The position numbers and the translations under genes were made by a program. Positions 20,840 through 31,690 of a stretch of 64,000 nucleotides of DNA are shown one piece after another (position 1 is the first letter of the stretch; the number at the start of each line of letters is the position of its first letter). The DNA is from Aselliscus stoliczkanus (taxonomy: Eukaryota > Chordata > Mammalia > Chiroptera > Hipposideridae), in assembly GCA_033961575.1 (NCBI GenBank), contig CM066736.1, forward strand, positions 81,988,852 to 82,052,851, read 5' to 3'. The notes below the pieces were generated by a model, which was not told the origin of the DNA, searched no databases, and worked only from the letters and a program-made list of their open reading frames with translations.

Positions 20840-20975
20840 AGCATCAGACAGTCTTGGGTTTTTACATCTTCAGTGAGGACCATCTATTGGCCACCTCAAC
20901 CTGGGGAAGTTGCTTCTACCTGCCAACCCTCAGTTTCCTCATTTGTAAAATGGAAGGCACAATATATACCACTGC
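20840..20975 (+). repeat. MIR SINE
   Basis: AGACAGTCTTGGGTTTTTAC ... CCTGGGGAAGTTGCTTC ... CCTCAGTTTCCTCATTTGTAAAATGGAAGGCACAATATATACCACTGCCTCAC is a clear MIR core. Confidence 0.8.
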
Positions 20976-21829
20976 CTCACTCCTGATGTTGGGGCCTTCT
21001 TTTTTAACTTCCTGGTTGTACACCCTAATGGGTTACTACTTTATTCCAAATCCAGATGTTTGCAGAGCACCCTTACTCCTGAACAGAGCTTCTATCCTGA
21101 GTCCTTGTGTGTGTTCTCTAACCTGGCCAGAAAAAGGAAAGAGAAATAACATTCAGTGCAGAGGCTGCAGAACTTTATTATTTCACAAAGTCTTTATATC
21201 ACAGTATTTAGTTTTATGTAACAGAAGTTCAATGACAGTGGTTTAACCCAATGGCAACTTTAATTTTCTCCTGTAACCAGACACATTGGAGTTGTGATAT
21301 GGCTGCTCAGTCACCATCATTGTCTCCATGTTCCAGAGAGGAACAAAGAAAATATCAAAGAGCAAAAGGTGAATGCCAGCTGAGTCTGCCTGCATTGGAA
21401 AAGCTTTCTCCAAAGCTGGAGAAGTGACTTTCATTTATATCTCATCATTAAGAATTGTCACAAACTGCAAAGGAGCCTGGGGAATTTGGTTGTAGAAGCC
21501 GAGCATATGGCCACCCTGAACATAATTAGGGGTTTGTTAGCAAGGAAGAAGATGAAAAATGGATTTTGGGGAAGCTACCAGAAATGTCTACAGCATCATT
21601 CTCCAAATTCAGTGAGCAGACAGTGATTTTAATTATCAGTGTTATTTGTTTGCGAGATTAAGCAGCTAAGCCTAGGTAACACAGTCATGGCTCACCTCAG
21701 TCTATCTCGTTCCACTCTGTTCCATCTTTCTTAAGCGTCGTTGATCCTAACAAGGATGCTTCTTCTGAAGAAGTTGAAAGAGGAGCATCTGATATTTTTC
21801 TGGCCTTTGTGGTGTGTACCTCATACGTT
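20976..21829. other. Unassigned DNA
   Basis: No gene or repeat identified; may include unique sequence. Confidence 0.4.
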
Positions 21830-21960
21830 CCAGGCACCATTCCAGGTAGCTGTTTTCCCTGCTGAGGATTTTGTGCTCAGAGAAGCTGGGCAGTCCTTCC
21901 ATGGCCCCACATGGAGCTGACAAGTGGGAGAGCTGAGGTTCAATGGCAGGTGGATCAAGG
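21830..21960 (-). repeat. MIR SINE, antisense
   Basis: GTGCTCAGAGAAGCTGGGCAGTCC ... CACATGGAGCTGACAAGTGGGAGAGCTGAGGTTCAATGGC follows reverse-complement MIR (gctcagagaggttaagtaac ... acacagctagtaagtggcagagctgggattc). Confidence 0.6.
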
Positions 21961-22194
21961 CCCTTCTCATTTGATTCCATATGGAACCAACCAAGAGTGT
22001 TTGATATTTAGTAGAAGGAATCTCTAAGATGGGACAACTTTCAAGATCTACAGTAGAGGAATTGCAGACAGTGGCCTCACATCCTGGCCAGGTGTGGGTT
22101 ATTTTCAGTATAGTCCTAAATTGGAGCAAGTAACATGAGACAAAGCAAAAGATCTCCTCCCTTTTCTAGTATGTATTATTACAGAAGCCCAATA

Positions 22195-22330
22195 ATAAAA
22201 CTCCTGACCGTAATGTAGGAACCTTAATGCGTTTCATGTATATTATCTCCCCTTGGTTCTTCTAACAACCCTGAACAGTGGAACAGGCAGGGACTTAACT
22301 CCAGTGTTTGAATAAAGAAGTAGTCACTCA
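22195..22330 (-). repeat. MIR SINE, antisense (5' part)
   Basis: TTTCATGTATATTATCTCCCCTTGGTTCTTCTAACAACCCTGAACAG is the reverse-complement MIR segment (ttacatatattatctcatttaatcctcacaacaacc). Confidence 0.5.
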
Positions 22331-22689
22331 GAGTGTTTAATGCAAAGGAACAGTTGTGACCACAGCCATGAACCTATGCTTCATGCCTCCAAGGTCCTTC
22401 ATGAAAGAACTTTCAGACAGAATATGAGGCAAAGCTTCACTTTGTGAAAATTATGTGTATTTTTAAACAGCATCTAAGTCAATATCTAATTTTCTTGCCA
22501 ACCTTGTATCAGGAAGTATTCAAAATACTCAGCTCTTTTTCCCCCTTTTTCTTGAAAAAAATTTAATAATTAACTTATTTATGAAAACAATTGCACACTA
22601 ATGAAACATTTGACATTTTCTTCGACTAGCCTGCTGAAAAGAATGCATTATATTAAAAAGGTAATTGACATCTACTTGAGAGTCATATC
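22331..22689. other. Unassigned DNA
   Basis: Nothing recognised. Confidence 0.4.
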
Positions 22690-22925
22690 AAATATATATG
22701 TATATTTTACATATGTATATTTTATTTATATATATTTAATATATATATATTAATATATATATTTATTTATATATTTATATATATTTATTTATATATATTT
22801 GATATTTATTAATAAATAAATTTATTAATAAATATCTATATATATTTAATATATATTTATATATATATATTAAAATATATGTATATTTTACATATATATA
22901 TCAAATATATATATATATTTTAATG
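22690..22925. repeat. AT-rich palindromic low-complexity block
   Basis: About 235 bp of almost pure A and T with many inverted repeats. At its centre 22,801-22,816 and 22,821-22,836 form a perfect 16-bp inverted repeat around a 4-nt spacer, so the block could extrude a cruciform. Confidence 0.9.
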
Positions 22926-23269
22926 TGCAACATATTGAAAAAACTCTAGTGGTTAAATCAGCATCCTTGTCATCAGCATTATTGACAACGATTCATCAAG
23001 CGCTTACTACAAGTAGGACCTTTTAGTACATCCTGGAAACAGAAATGTATGGATTTGCCAGATTGTAGGCTTTCTTGCTGGCTGCCGTACTTTGCACATA
23101 GCATCTGTTCAAGTGTTAACTGAAGTGACAGGTAAGTAAAGGAAGGAAGAAGGAAGGGCATACTCATTCATCTGGGCAAGAGCAGCCTTTTCTCCTTTTC
23201 TAGTGTGTGTTGTTACAGCAGCCAGACACAAAAAATACCTCACGAGAGGCATGGAAATGATCCCTGTCC
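22926..23269. other. Unassigned DNA
   Basis: Nothing recognised. Confidence 0.4.
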
Positions 23270-23345
23270 TCTGCACCTAGAACAGTAGATGACATTTGGA
23301 TTGTGCTCAATGAGTTGTTGCTGGATGAATGGATGAATGCATATT
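23270..23345 (+). repeat. L2 3' end
   Basis: TGCACCTAGAACAGTAGATGACATTTGGATTGTGCTCAATGAGTTGTTGCTGGATGAATGGATGAATG matches the L2 terminus. Confidence 0.65.
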
Positions 23346-24150
23346 TCTGTACCATTAAACTTTCTCATTAGTCTCCATCCTGCTCAGGGCTCTTCCTTTC
23401 AGAAGAACTCTTCCATATTTTGTGACAAAGATTTTGAGATTATTCCTTCTGAAAGCAGCTTCCTTCCAAATTCTAATCTTGCTTTCACATGCTGCTCTTA
23501 GTGCTGCCAACCCAACGGGGCGAGGGAATTGGAAAGCAGATAGCATCGCATGGAAGCACTGGTGGGTTGAAAGGATGGGAGTCCTGTGTTTTTCCAGACT
23601 TGCTGATTCCTCACTCTTCCTCAACATTCTGCTCTCCCTCACCAGAAAGAAAGCCCTTTTGTCCTCCTCTAATTAGTTGTGGATAAGAAAAGTAGATATG
23701 CCCCTTTTGTGGCCTTTAATGAGTAAATCCCTTGTGAAATTTCTCACTGTGGCATAAAAACAAAAGGTTGCAAGCTGATTACCATCGTCATTATTAGAAT
23801 CCAGGCATGGAAAAAAAACGGCTTCTTCTGGGATTCCTTTGCCTTCTTTGTTTAGGACTAAATTTCAGAGTAGGTGACTATTGGCATAGTAATATATTTC
23901 AATGCTAAAGGAGGTAATGAATGATATCAGGTGCCTAGAACAGAAACCACATGTGATAAAGAGGAATTTAGTAGAAACTTTGATGTCTAAGTCTTCAGAG
24001 GAATGAGCTATTAAAATGTGGGACATTTCAAGGACAATCAAGGATGCCATAATTTGAGCTTGAAACCTGACAGAGGTAAATCATTGTGAATAAATACGGA
24101 CTATTATAAGATGATTCACTACAAAACAAAAGTAAAAGAGATCTTAGGAA
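23346..24150. other. Unassigned DNA
   Basis: Overlapping open frames of 65-95 codons on both strands at 23,355-23,686 have no recognisable family. Confidence 0.4.
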
Positions 24151-24216
24151 CCACAGGTTTCATCCTCCTAAGTTATTCACCCAAGGCCACCCAATTAAGA
24201 TACACAGACACATATG
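24151..24216 (-). repeat. MIR piece, antisense
   Basis: TTATTCACCCAAGGCCACCCAATTAAG resembles reverse-complement MIR (aacttgcccaaggtcacacagctagtaag). Short. Confidence 0.4.
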
Positions 24217-24274
24217 TATGAGGTATGATCACAAAGTATGGTGAATGTTTAAATTAAAAAAAAAATAATAATAT

Positions 24275-24385
24275 GGGGGCCGGCCGAGTGGCGCGATGGT
24301 TAAGCACTAACTTGGGAAGCCAGCGGCCCCGGTTCGGTCCCACATATGAGGGCCAGTAACACTGCCCTCAAAAAAAAAATAAAAA

Positions 24386-24416
<31 letters not shown>

Positions 24417-24417
24417 T
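24275..24417 (+). mobile_element. Short tRNA-derived SINE (bat type) with (AAT)n tail
   Basis: Head GGGGGCCGGCCGAGTGGCGCGATGG carries an RNA polymerase III A-box-like TGGCGCGATGG. The B-box-like GGTTCGGTCC follows about 40 nt later, then CCACATATGAGGGCCAGTAACACTGCCCTC and an A-rich/AAT tail. The B box has lost one base relative to GGTTCGGGTCC in the 51,289 copy. Inserted in the A-rich part of the left mariner arm, so younger than the mariner. Confidence 0.8.
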
Positions 24418-24569
24418 AAGACACATTGCCATGAAATGTCCCCCCTCCCCCAGCTTAGAACACACTTATCCCATCGTTCTTGCCACTTTCTGAAGCAGTT
24501 CTGGAAGTCCTCCTTTGTGAGTGTCTTTACTTCATCCTCCATCAGGCAACTCTCCGTGCCACACATCGC

Positions 24570-24870
24570 TTCTGGTATACAGCAATTTCTGTCAAATAAA
24601 AACATTACATTGTATTCTTTTTCACCTTGTTCACTGGATCTGGCACCGTGTGACTTCTGGCTGTTCCCCTAAATCAAAACAACTATGAAAGGAAAACTAT
24701 CTGAATTGATTTAGGACATTGAGGTAGCCATGACAGTGCAACTAAAGACACTCATGAAAGAGGACTTCCAGAACTGCTTCAGAAAGTGGCAAGAATGATG
24801 GGATAACTATGTTTGAAGTGAGGGGCAGTATTTTGAAAGGGATGAATGGCAATGTGTCTTATTGTAATAT
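24570..24870 (+). pseudogene. Mariner transposase C-terminal remnant (plus-strand half)
   Basis: Encodes the last part of a mariner transposase, ending in the family phrases LDLAPCDFWLFP (containing the third catalytic Asp) and EDFQNCFRKWQE. Stop codons occur after WLFP, after SELI and after KWQE. The first two catalytic aspartates and the DNA-binding domain are absent. A second, minus-strand copy of the last 40 or so codons lies at 24,535-24,418 in the other arm. Confidence 0.8.
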
Positions 24871-24925
24871 GTTTTTTTTAATTTCAACATTTAGCGTATT
24901 TTTTATCACATCTCATATATATAAT

Positions 24926-25479
24926 TATTATTCCTTAAAATAATCATATGAGTGGTACTATATTACCATATTTCATCAATTTGAAGATTCATATCTTTTC
25001 ATACTTTACTATCTTTGAATTTAGAATGGATCTTATAATGTCTTAAAATTCTCTGTGGGCTGTTATTAAAGTTCTTCCAGAGAAATTTGCTTTTACTAGT
25101 CACCTGGGGGCACTATCAATCTGAAAGCCTACTTTAGATTTTTTGCTTGAGAGTGTTTTGCTACTTGTTTTTTATGCCTTTTGTTGGGGAGGAGGGTAAT
25201 ACTGATAGTGTAAATCCAGAAGGCAAGCTTCCCTGAATACCTGTGGTTCAAGTTCTTAAGACAGAACCCTGCTCTACCACCAAGACTGAGACATGAGCAC
25301 TTTCTGGATGATTCTCATGCTTTCCTTTACACTGAAGGCACAGCCCTTTGGAATACAAAATGTGTGTGGGGGTTTTCTATTAGACTCTCAAGGCTGGACA
25401 GTTTTCTTTCTTAGTGCAACATAAAATAAATGAATGTCAGAGATTCGGGGAGAGCAGTGTTATGACCCTCTATCCCCCC
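24926..25479. other. Unassigned DNA
   Basis: Nothing recognised. Confidence 0.4.
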
Positions 25480-25600
25480 TTATATCCATGAGGAAACTGA
25501 GGCTTAGAGAAATTAAGTAACTTTCCCAACATCACCTTAAGGAGTAAAATTAGGATTCAAATCCTTTTCTTCCTGATTCGGTGTGCTTTCTGGTTCACTA
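25480..25600 (-). repeat. MIR SINE, antisense
   Basis: CATGAGGAAACTGAGGCTTAGAGAAATTAAGTAACTTTCCCAACATCACC ... GATTCAAATCC is a strong reverse-complement MIR match. Confidence 0.85.
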
Positions 25601-25686
25601 TTCTTTACAAACAAAACAAAACAAAACAAGAAAACTATGTGATATTGGAGAAGCTATTGCCCACTTTGGGCACGTTTTCATATAAG

Positions 25687-26165
25687 AATGGGCTGACTGG
25701 GGGCCAGCTGAGTGGCGAGTTGGTTAGGAGCTGGCAAGGGACTTCAGCTCTGAGCAGCAGGGCCCCAGTTTGGATCCCACATATGAGGGCCAGTGACACT
25801 GCCCTCTACAACTAAGATGGTGAACAACAGCTCCACCTGGAGCTGGGCTGCTGTGAGTCTCCGGTGACGATGTGGGCTGCAGCGTCTGCTGCAGTGGGCT
25901 GCCATGAGCTACCATGAGTGGCAGCCAGCACGAGCATCTGGCAGCTGGTATGAGCTGCCAACAGCCACCATGAGTGGCCGTCCAGTGGCCAGTGACTGAT
26001 CTGCCTCACCTGGGAAGAGCACAGTGATAATACCAACATGGATCAGTGCAGCCATGTCCTCCACAACTAGACTGAAAAACAAAAGGACAGCAACTTGTCT
26101 GTTCCCCTCCTCCAATTCCCCAGTAAAATCTTAAAAAAAAATAAAAAAATAAATGGGCTGAGTGG
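25687..26165 (+). mobile_element. Long composite tRNA-derived SINE with target-site duplication
   Basis: Flanked by AATGGGCTGACTGG (25,687-25,700) and AATGGGCTGAGTGG (26,152-26,165), a 14-bp duplication with one mismatch. The body 25,701-26,151 starts GGGCCAGCTGAGTGGCGAG and has a B-box-like AGTTTGGATCC. It shares CCCACATATGAGGGCCAGTGACACTGCCCTC with the short SINE. About 300 bp of extra body follows (TACAACTAAGATGGTGAACAACAGC ... CAGTAAAATCTT) before an A-rich tail. Open frames on the minus strand are accidental. The same long form occurs antisense at 41,041-41,496. Confidence 0.88.
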
Positions 26166-26189
26166 AAGAATTTAAAATGGAACTAACAT

Positions 26190-26400
26190 TTATTGCTTAT
26201 GTATGCCTAATACTGGTACTTATGTTTTTTCAGCCATCTAGTAATCACATCACATTAACACTAACAGATAGGTTTCATTTAATCTGCTTTTATAGATGAC
26301 GAAATTAGGCAGGTAGAAAAACATGTCTGAGGTCACATCGGGTTTTAGTGGTAGAACTGAGGGTTGAACTCCCACAATCCTGACTCATGAGCCTGCTGAG
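26190..26400 (-). repeat. MIR SINE, antisense
   Basis: TAACATTTATTGCTTATGTATGCC ... ATAGATGACGAAATTAGGCAGG ... CTGAGGTCACATCGGGTTTTAGTGGTAGAACTGAGGGTTGAACTCC is a nearly full reverse-complement MIR. Confidence 0.8.
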
Positions 26401-27329
26401 TCAGGCTGCTTCTCAGAACCATGGTCCAGTACTGTTCTTTATGAGCTGTAAGTCCTTCCTACAATGTTTGATTGCCATCATAATGTTATTGAGGGGTGCC
26501 CACATGGCACATCATCCATGTGCATTGTCCCTTTTGCATGTGGCTCGTTGGCCATTAGTAGCTACCTCTGTCCTCCAGCTGGAGTTGGCCACACAGGCAG
26601 AGCCGAGACAGAGAAATAGGAGAATCCACAGGAAGGTAGATGGTAGAGCAGCTCTTAGCAGCCTGACATGATCATCACAGGCCTTGTCCTCTCTGTGGTA
26701 CCATGAATGCAGAGCTCTACCACACAGGACAGGATCTTAAAGTTTGGGAGCTCTTTGAGGTGTTGGTCGCTGCCTCTTACAGATGTTTTCACCTCTTGGA
26801 GCTGCTCTCCAGGTTTTTCCTGTATCAGGAAATGTCTTTTTCTAAGAGTTAGACGATTCCATCAGCACTGACATTTCATAGCCTGCTTAAGAAAGAGCTC
26901 GATCCATGTGTCCATCCTTACTCATAAATATGCTGTCCTCCTGGCCAGGCCAAATCCCAAGCATAATTCCATTGGAAATGCAGAGCTCAAAAGAGATGCC
27001 CAAATCTAGGGGCAAGGAGAGGGAAATTCAAAGAGGCACCTAGCTGAGTTTATTGTCTATGAAGGTGGCTACTTCTCTCTGAGACAGAACCACATTAACC
27101 AAATTCTTGGAGATAGATGTATAAGATCAGAATACAAATGCATTAACCCACAATGACAAGTATAAGTACCAGAGATTTAAATCCACATCCATGAATCCAT
27201 ATACTCACCTCTTTTTGTGAGAAACTCTTTAAAGTAGTTAGTAGAAGGATGGTTGGTGAAAGATAACAAAACAAGGATGATTACGAGTGTGATCTTAAGT
27301 CATATTCTTGCCTGAAGCTCTCTGTCCCA
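26401..27329. other. Unassigned DNA
   Basis: No gene or repeat family named. 26,490-26,700 is GC-richer than its flanks and has a 94-codon open frame without a recognisable product. Confidence 0.4.
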
Positions 27330-27575
27330 CTATAGTCAGTGGCTAAAAGTGGTTAACGCATGGATATTCAAGTTAGGTGAACCAGGATTGGGGACTTAGC
27401 TCTACCACTTGCAGCCATGCCGTCTTCTGCAAACACTTTATCCTCACTCAGCCTCAATTTTCCCACCTGTAAAATAATACTAAGAAAGTTATGTACCTCA
27501 TAGAGTTGTGAGCATTAAAACAAGGGGCATATGTAAAGAGCTTAACACAGCTTTTGGCATACTGTTGTCCTTGGT
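27330..27575 (+). repeat. MIR SINE
   Basis: TAAAAGTGGTTAACGCATGG ... TTAGCTCTACCACTTGCAGCC ... CCTCAATTTTCCCACCTGTAAAATAATACTAAG ... ATAGAGTTGTGAGCATTAAAAC ... GAGCTTAACACAGCTTTTGGCATA matches full-length MIR in order. Confidence 0.85.
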
Positions 27576-27627
27576 TCTTAAATGTCATTGGTTGTAAGTT
27601 ATTCTCAAAATTAATAGCAACGTTTCA

Positions 27628-27628
<1 letters not shown>

Positions 27629-27671
<43 letters not shown>
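27629..27671. repeat. (AC)n microsatellite
   Basis: About twenty-one uninterrupted AC units. Confidence 0.95.
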
Positions 27672-27672
<1 letters not shown>

Positions 27673-28739
27673 CAGAAATCTATATTTGGATTGATAATGA
27701 TATGTTGTTTTTCCAAACAAGTAACTTTTGAATCAAGGAAATAATGGTAATAAACATTCACTGTATGGAGTTCTTGTTGTTTGTATGGCCATTGTTATCA
27801 CTACAGTGCAAGTGCAGTGGTAATAGACAATGTCTCTGGTTAAAACACCCTTTTCCTGTTCTGTACTGGGATGAGAAATGCTCACCCACCCCCCATTGCA
27901 TAACAGAGCCCTGTCTGACCATGCTATAGTCCTGTGTTAGAGACTGCTGCCTCTTCTCCTAAGAACTTACTCAAAAATTGCTTTAACATACGGGAACATC
28001 TTCTCAATAAATAGTCTATTCCATGAGCCATCCTAACTTTGGGATTGTTAGTAAAGCAACCTGTTTTCAGGCAACTTTTGTGTTTTTCTAGAGCCAGGCC
28101 TTGCTCCCCTGTGAAATCTCTACTATCCACAGTCCCATAGGTGGTCTGGGTTGGAGAGGTGCTGGCCGCCCATTTGCTCAGAATGGCAGATTCTGTGAGG
28201 AAGGCTGTAAGCTAAGCAGGAACATGCATTTCATCCAATGTTCTCAAGGGAATTTGAAATAAAAAGCTCTTCACGACATTTGCCCTAAAAGGTGAATTTT
28301 AAAAATCATAAAATCACCATAATCCATGTCAGAAAGTTCACTAAATACAGATAAGAAAAAACCTTACATTGCAAAACCCATAAGACAGCCACGGTAGTTA
28401 TTTTGATATAATTATATTCTTTTTTCTAGGTATAATGTAGCTAAAATTATAATGTACATATTTTTAAATCACTTTAATTGTTACTTAATATATTATAACC
28501 ATTTTTCTACATTGTGCAAAAACTCCCTAGTACAACGTGCGAAGTTTTCCTCTTTAGCACAACATATGTTCAATTTTCCTCTTTAGCCTCACTTCTCTCT
28601 ACCTCAATGTCGTTTTCGTTCATCCTGGACAACACACTGCTCTTGAACATCACCCTTTTCCCAGCCTACCTCTCATTCTGCCTTCACCTGGTATATCAGC
28701 CAGCTTGCTAGTAGGAAACAGTTTATCCCTCACCTTTCA
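27672..28739. other. Unassigned DNA
   Basis: No gene recognised. The part around 28,400-28,520 is AT-rich. Confidence 0.4.
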
Positions 28740-29215
28740 AATGAAAAGGCTTTAATGTAGGAACCTCTTACTGATGGTTAAGTAGGTTTAAGGAAACAAG
28801 AGAAGGATGGCGAGGAAAAGGCTAGTGAAATGCTCATAAACTTAGCAAGCTGGGAAGTTCTTATCCCCCAGAGCCATATAGTCTGGTGATGGCTGAAAAC
28901 TGGAACTTGGAACACCAGAGGAGGAGCTGACTGGCAGGAGCTATAGTCAGGAGAAGAAACCACGATTGAGATGTACTACCACAGCAGGAGACAGAGATGC
29001 GGTATCATAGCAGGGAGAGGACAGAGAAGAAATTCCCCCTCTACCAGCCCTCTGATTTCCTGTTGGCACGGCCCATTGGCCAGGTCCCAGAATGCTACAT
29101 TCTGCAGATGTCAGCCACTGAGGCACAGAGCAGCAGGCCAGAGAAGGACAGAGAAGAGGCAGGGAAGGGGAAGGCAAAGAGAATAACCACCTCTCCTGCC
29201 TAACTTGATTTATCC
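28740..29215. repeat. Interspersed repeat of unnamed family
   Basis: The order GGAACCTCTTACTGATGGTTAAG, then CTGGCAGGAGCTATAGTCAGGAG, then CCAGCCCTCTGATTTCCTGTTGGCACGGCCCATTGGCCAGG is one I associate with a common old mammalian repeat (ccctctgatctcctgttggtgcctcccattggcc), but I cannot name it. Short open frames on both strands are accidental. Confidence 0.45.
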
Positions 29216-29329
29216 TCCAGGTTTCAGCTTACATGTTACTTCATCAAGGGAGTGAGAATGGCTGACTTCTCTCTCTTTATGCTCTAATTGCTTCCAGTGT
29301 TCACCTCAAGATAACACAGTTCATGCTTG

Positions 29330-29435
29330 ATTAAAATTACTTACAAGCTGGCACCATATCTTGTTTAGTATTATTTAACCGAGAACAAACAGAGTCTCGC
29401 ACATAATAAGCATTCAAAAATATTTGCATAATCAC
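29330..29435 (+). repeat. L2 3' end
   Basis: TACAAGCTGGCACCATATCTTGTTTAG ... AGAGTCTCGCACATAATAAGCATTCAAAAATATTTG matches L2/MIR tail phrases. Confidence 0.6.
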
Positions 29436-29630
29436 CTTTTCCAAAGACTCCATATTTGTTCTAGGAGCTGAACTGTAATTTACTTAGACTTTCTCCTATT
29501 GCAGTTTTTCCTTAACTTCATCTTGTTCATTATTTCAGTGTTAGTGTTATTTCTCTAGTTAGCTGTAACTTCTTTGACAGCACAGGCTATGTCAATATGC
29601 ATCTGTCTGAATTTCTCTGCTTCTAGCTTA

Positions 29631-29641
29631 CACGCACACGA

Positions 29642-29679
<38 letters not shown>

Positions 29680-29701
29680 ACACGCATGCATGCACACACA
29701 A
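29631..29701. repeat. (CA)n / (GCAC)n compound microsatellite
   Basis: A CA tract flanked by GCACAC and GCATGCATGCACAC variants. Confidence 0.95.
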
Positions 29702-30209
29702 CCAGTCAAGTTTTGGTAAACATGGGGTCAGAAACCACCTGAAGTGGTCAGGTGTCTCCAGTTTTCCAAAAATGTCTCCATGTTCCCCTTCAAGGTCCTA
29801 CCCCCAACACCTCTCTGTTTACACATAACAGAAGTTCTTCCTCTTACATCAGAGAGAAAACAGAATTCATTAGACCAAACCTCCCAAAGCCTGTGCCAAC
29901 AAGCCAAGAAAAACTACCACAGCCCCACCTAGCATCAGCTGCCCTCTTCCTGGTGCTAGGTAAGAGTCTGTCCCCATCATTGACCTACTCCCCTTGCAAA
30001 CTCATTCTCTTTGATTAGACCACAATAATTCTTACTTAATGTGCTGGTGTAAGAGATTTTGTGAAAGAGAGATAGACGGAACAAGGCATTGTGAGTTTAT
30101 AGGTCTGGCTTTCTGTTGCTCCTCCTCCACTGACTTCCTGAGACATCCAAGACAAGCACTGCCCTTCTCTGGGTAGTGTCCCTTCTATTAGATGACACAT
30201 GGTCTCTAT
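29702..30209. other. Unassigned DNA
   Basis: Overlapping open frames (29,744-30,018) without recognisable family. Confidence 0.4.
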
Positions 30210-30415
30210 GGTCTCAGTCAACTCTTTCCAGAGGTAAAGAGCTGAGTTCAAAGCCCACTTGGCACATTTGTGAGCTGAGTATCCTTCATGATTGTAGTTT
30301 CTCTCTTGACCTTTAGTTCCCTCAACTTCCAATCACTATCATTAAATCTAGTTCACCGACTTGTGTTAGGATTAAATACAATTAGATGGTACACTAGCTG
30401 CTCAATAAAAATAGT
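30210..30415 (+). repeat. MIR tail (weak)
   Basis: CACCGACTTGTGTTAGGATTAAATACAATTAGATGGTACACTAGCTGCTCAATAAAAATAG matches the MIR 3' portion (ttgtgaggattaaatg ... gtgctcaataaatg). The left portion is weaker. Confidence 0.5.
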
Positions 30416-30999
30416 GATGAGGTGGTCACAGATATAGTCACAATAGTAATATGGCTCTGTGAGGATATTGTGAGGATGGGTATAGGAAATAACAGGATAA
30501 GGAAAGGGAATGAGAAAGGGAGGCGGGAAAGTCAGGAGAGAATAAAGGGGACAAATGGACAGAGAGGGAAGAGTTTGGAAAGAGGGAGTGTGTGTGTGTG
30601 GGGGGATATATATATACTTTTAGACAATGCCTCCCGATAGAGGGGCCACACTCCAATTTAGCCTCCCAAACTGTGAGGTGGTATGATTTCAGCAGTGAGT
30701 GAAAAGGTAAATTATAAATAGGCATGTAAATGTCCCAGCATGGGGGCTGAAAGTTGGAGACTGCTCTTGGCACAGGTAATAATGAAGTGAATCCCATTAG
30801 TGATGAAAAGGCAATTAAGAAAAACCTCAATGAAGTTCCAGATCTGAGCATTCGGCTGAAAGATTGGGATTTGGGAGGAAAAAAGGTTAAGCACCAGGAG
30901 GCTATTTATAATGACTTTAATTAGATGGAGAATGGATTGTTTTGCTCTGTTTTTCTCTCTTTAAGTTTTCTTTTTGGGTAGCAGAGCATCTGTAGCAAC
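30416..30999. other. Unassigned DNA with purine-rich stretch
   Basis: 30,480-30,610 is strongly purine-rich (GGGA/GAGA), followed by a short GT and TA run. A 137-codon minus-strand open frame (30,438-30,851) is probably a by-product of this bias. Confidence 0.45.
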
Positions 31000-31660
31000 A
31001 CGGAGGCGCACTTGTCAACTGCAGGCATCATGTGTAGGAGGCGCTTAGTGAATGATAGTGATTTCACGATAGGCTTTTGCTCCCTACAAGAACTTGAGGA
31101 TTCTAGCCATTCGTTGGGACGGAGTGCCAGAAGAGCAGTTTCCAGGCTCCCGGCTCACTTGGAAGGGTGCTGGCTTGGTTATTGGATGGCCATCAGCTGT
31201 GAGTGGTTGCCATTAGCTGTGGCCAGTTGGCCGTTAGCCACTGTTGATTTGGATATACCTGCCGCGGCTGAGTTAGCACGGGTGGCTTTAGTGGGTTGTT
31301 CAGATCCTACTTCCTGTGTCTCGCCCAGCTGCCAGGGAGACTGTGACAGCAGGGAGACCCCTTGTTGGGGTATTGACAGATGATTGCTTCTTGTGTCTCA
31401 ACAGGCCGCCATCAAGAATATAGTGGTATGCACCCCCTACCTGTGGCTCTTTTGTTCCTTTTTGCCCTCACCAAATCCTGCATTCTGGGAGATGAGCTCA
31501 GGCATGACATTTGGCATGACATCATTTCAGTCACCAGAACACAGTGGATGGACTATACAATTTGTTAATGAAGAGAATCTTTGTGCAACTTGACCGTATT
31601 ATCAAGGCACTTACTCCCTAGCAAGGCTTAAGCTGAAAATTGCCTTTCCCCGCTAAAACA
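31000..31660. repeat. GC-richer block of unknown origin (possible LTR-like repeat)
   Basis: Base composition differs sharply from both sides. It contains internal near-repeats GATGGCCATCAGCTGTGAGTGGTTGCCATTAGCTGTGGCCAGTTGGCCGTTAGCCACTG and ends at an (AAAAC)n/A-rich run. Open frames of 62-123 codons show no recognisable protein. Could be a bat-lineage LTR or a retroposed sequence with an A-rich tail. I could not define its ends or a target-site duplication. Confidence 0.35.
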
Positions 31661-31690
31661 AAACAAAACAAAACAAAACAAAAAAAAAAC
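31661..31690. repeat. (AAAAC)n A-rich run
   Basis: Six AAAAC-type units, then oligo-A, ending the GC-richer block. Confidence 0.85.

Larger units (their letters stand above)
24217..24925. mobile_element. Fold-back mariner element
   Basis: The outer ends are inverted copies: left TATGAGGTATGATCACAAAG, right (reverse complement) TATGAGATGTGATAAAAAAT. Inside, the 3' end of a mariner is present in both orientations. 24,418-24,535 encodes EDFQNCFRKWQERWDK on the minus strand; 24,740-24,870 encodes EDFQNCFRKWQE on the plus strand. Between the arms the plus strand keeps QQFLSNKN ... SLDLAPCDFWLFP with the third catalytic Asp. The left arm is split by a SINE at 24,275-24,417. This is two mariner 3' halves joined as an inverted repeat, without the 5' half. 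Confidence 0.8.

Noticed and set aside
30438..30851. 137-codon minus-strand frame
   Set aside because: Opposite a purine-rich tract giving Ser/Leu/Pro-rich translation; no family.
31012..31383. 123-codon open frame
   Set aside because: No recognisable domain; sits in a block with repeat-like internal structure and an A-rich end.
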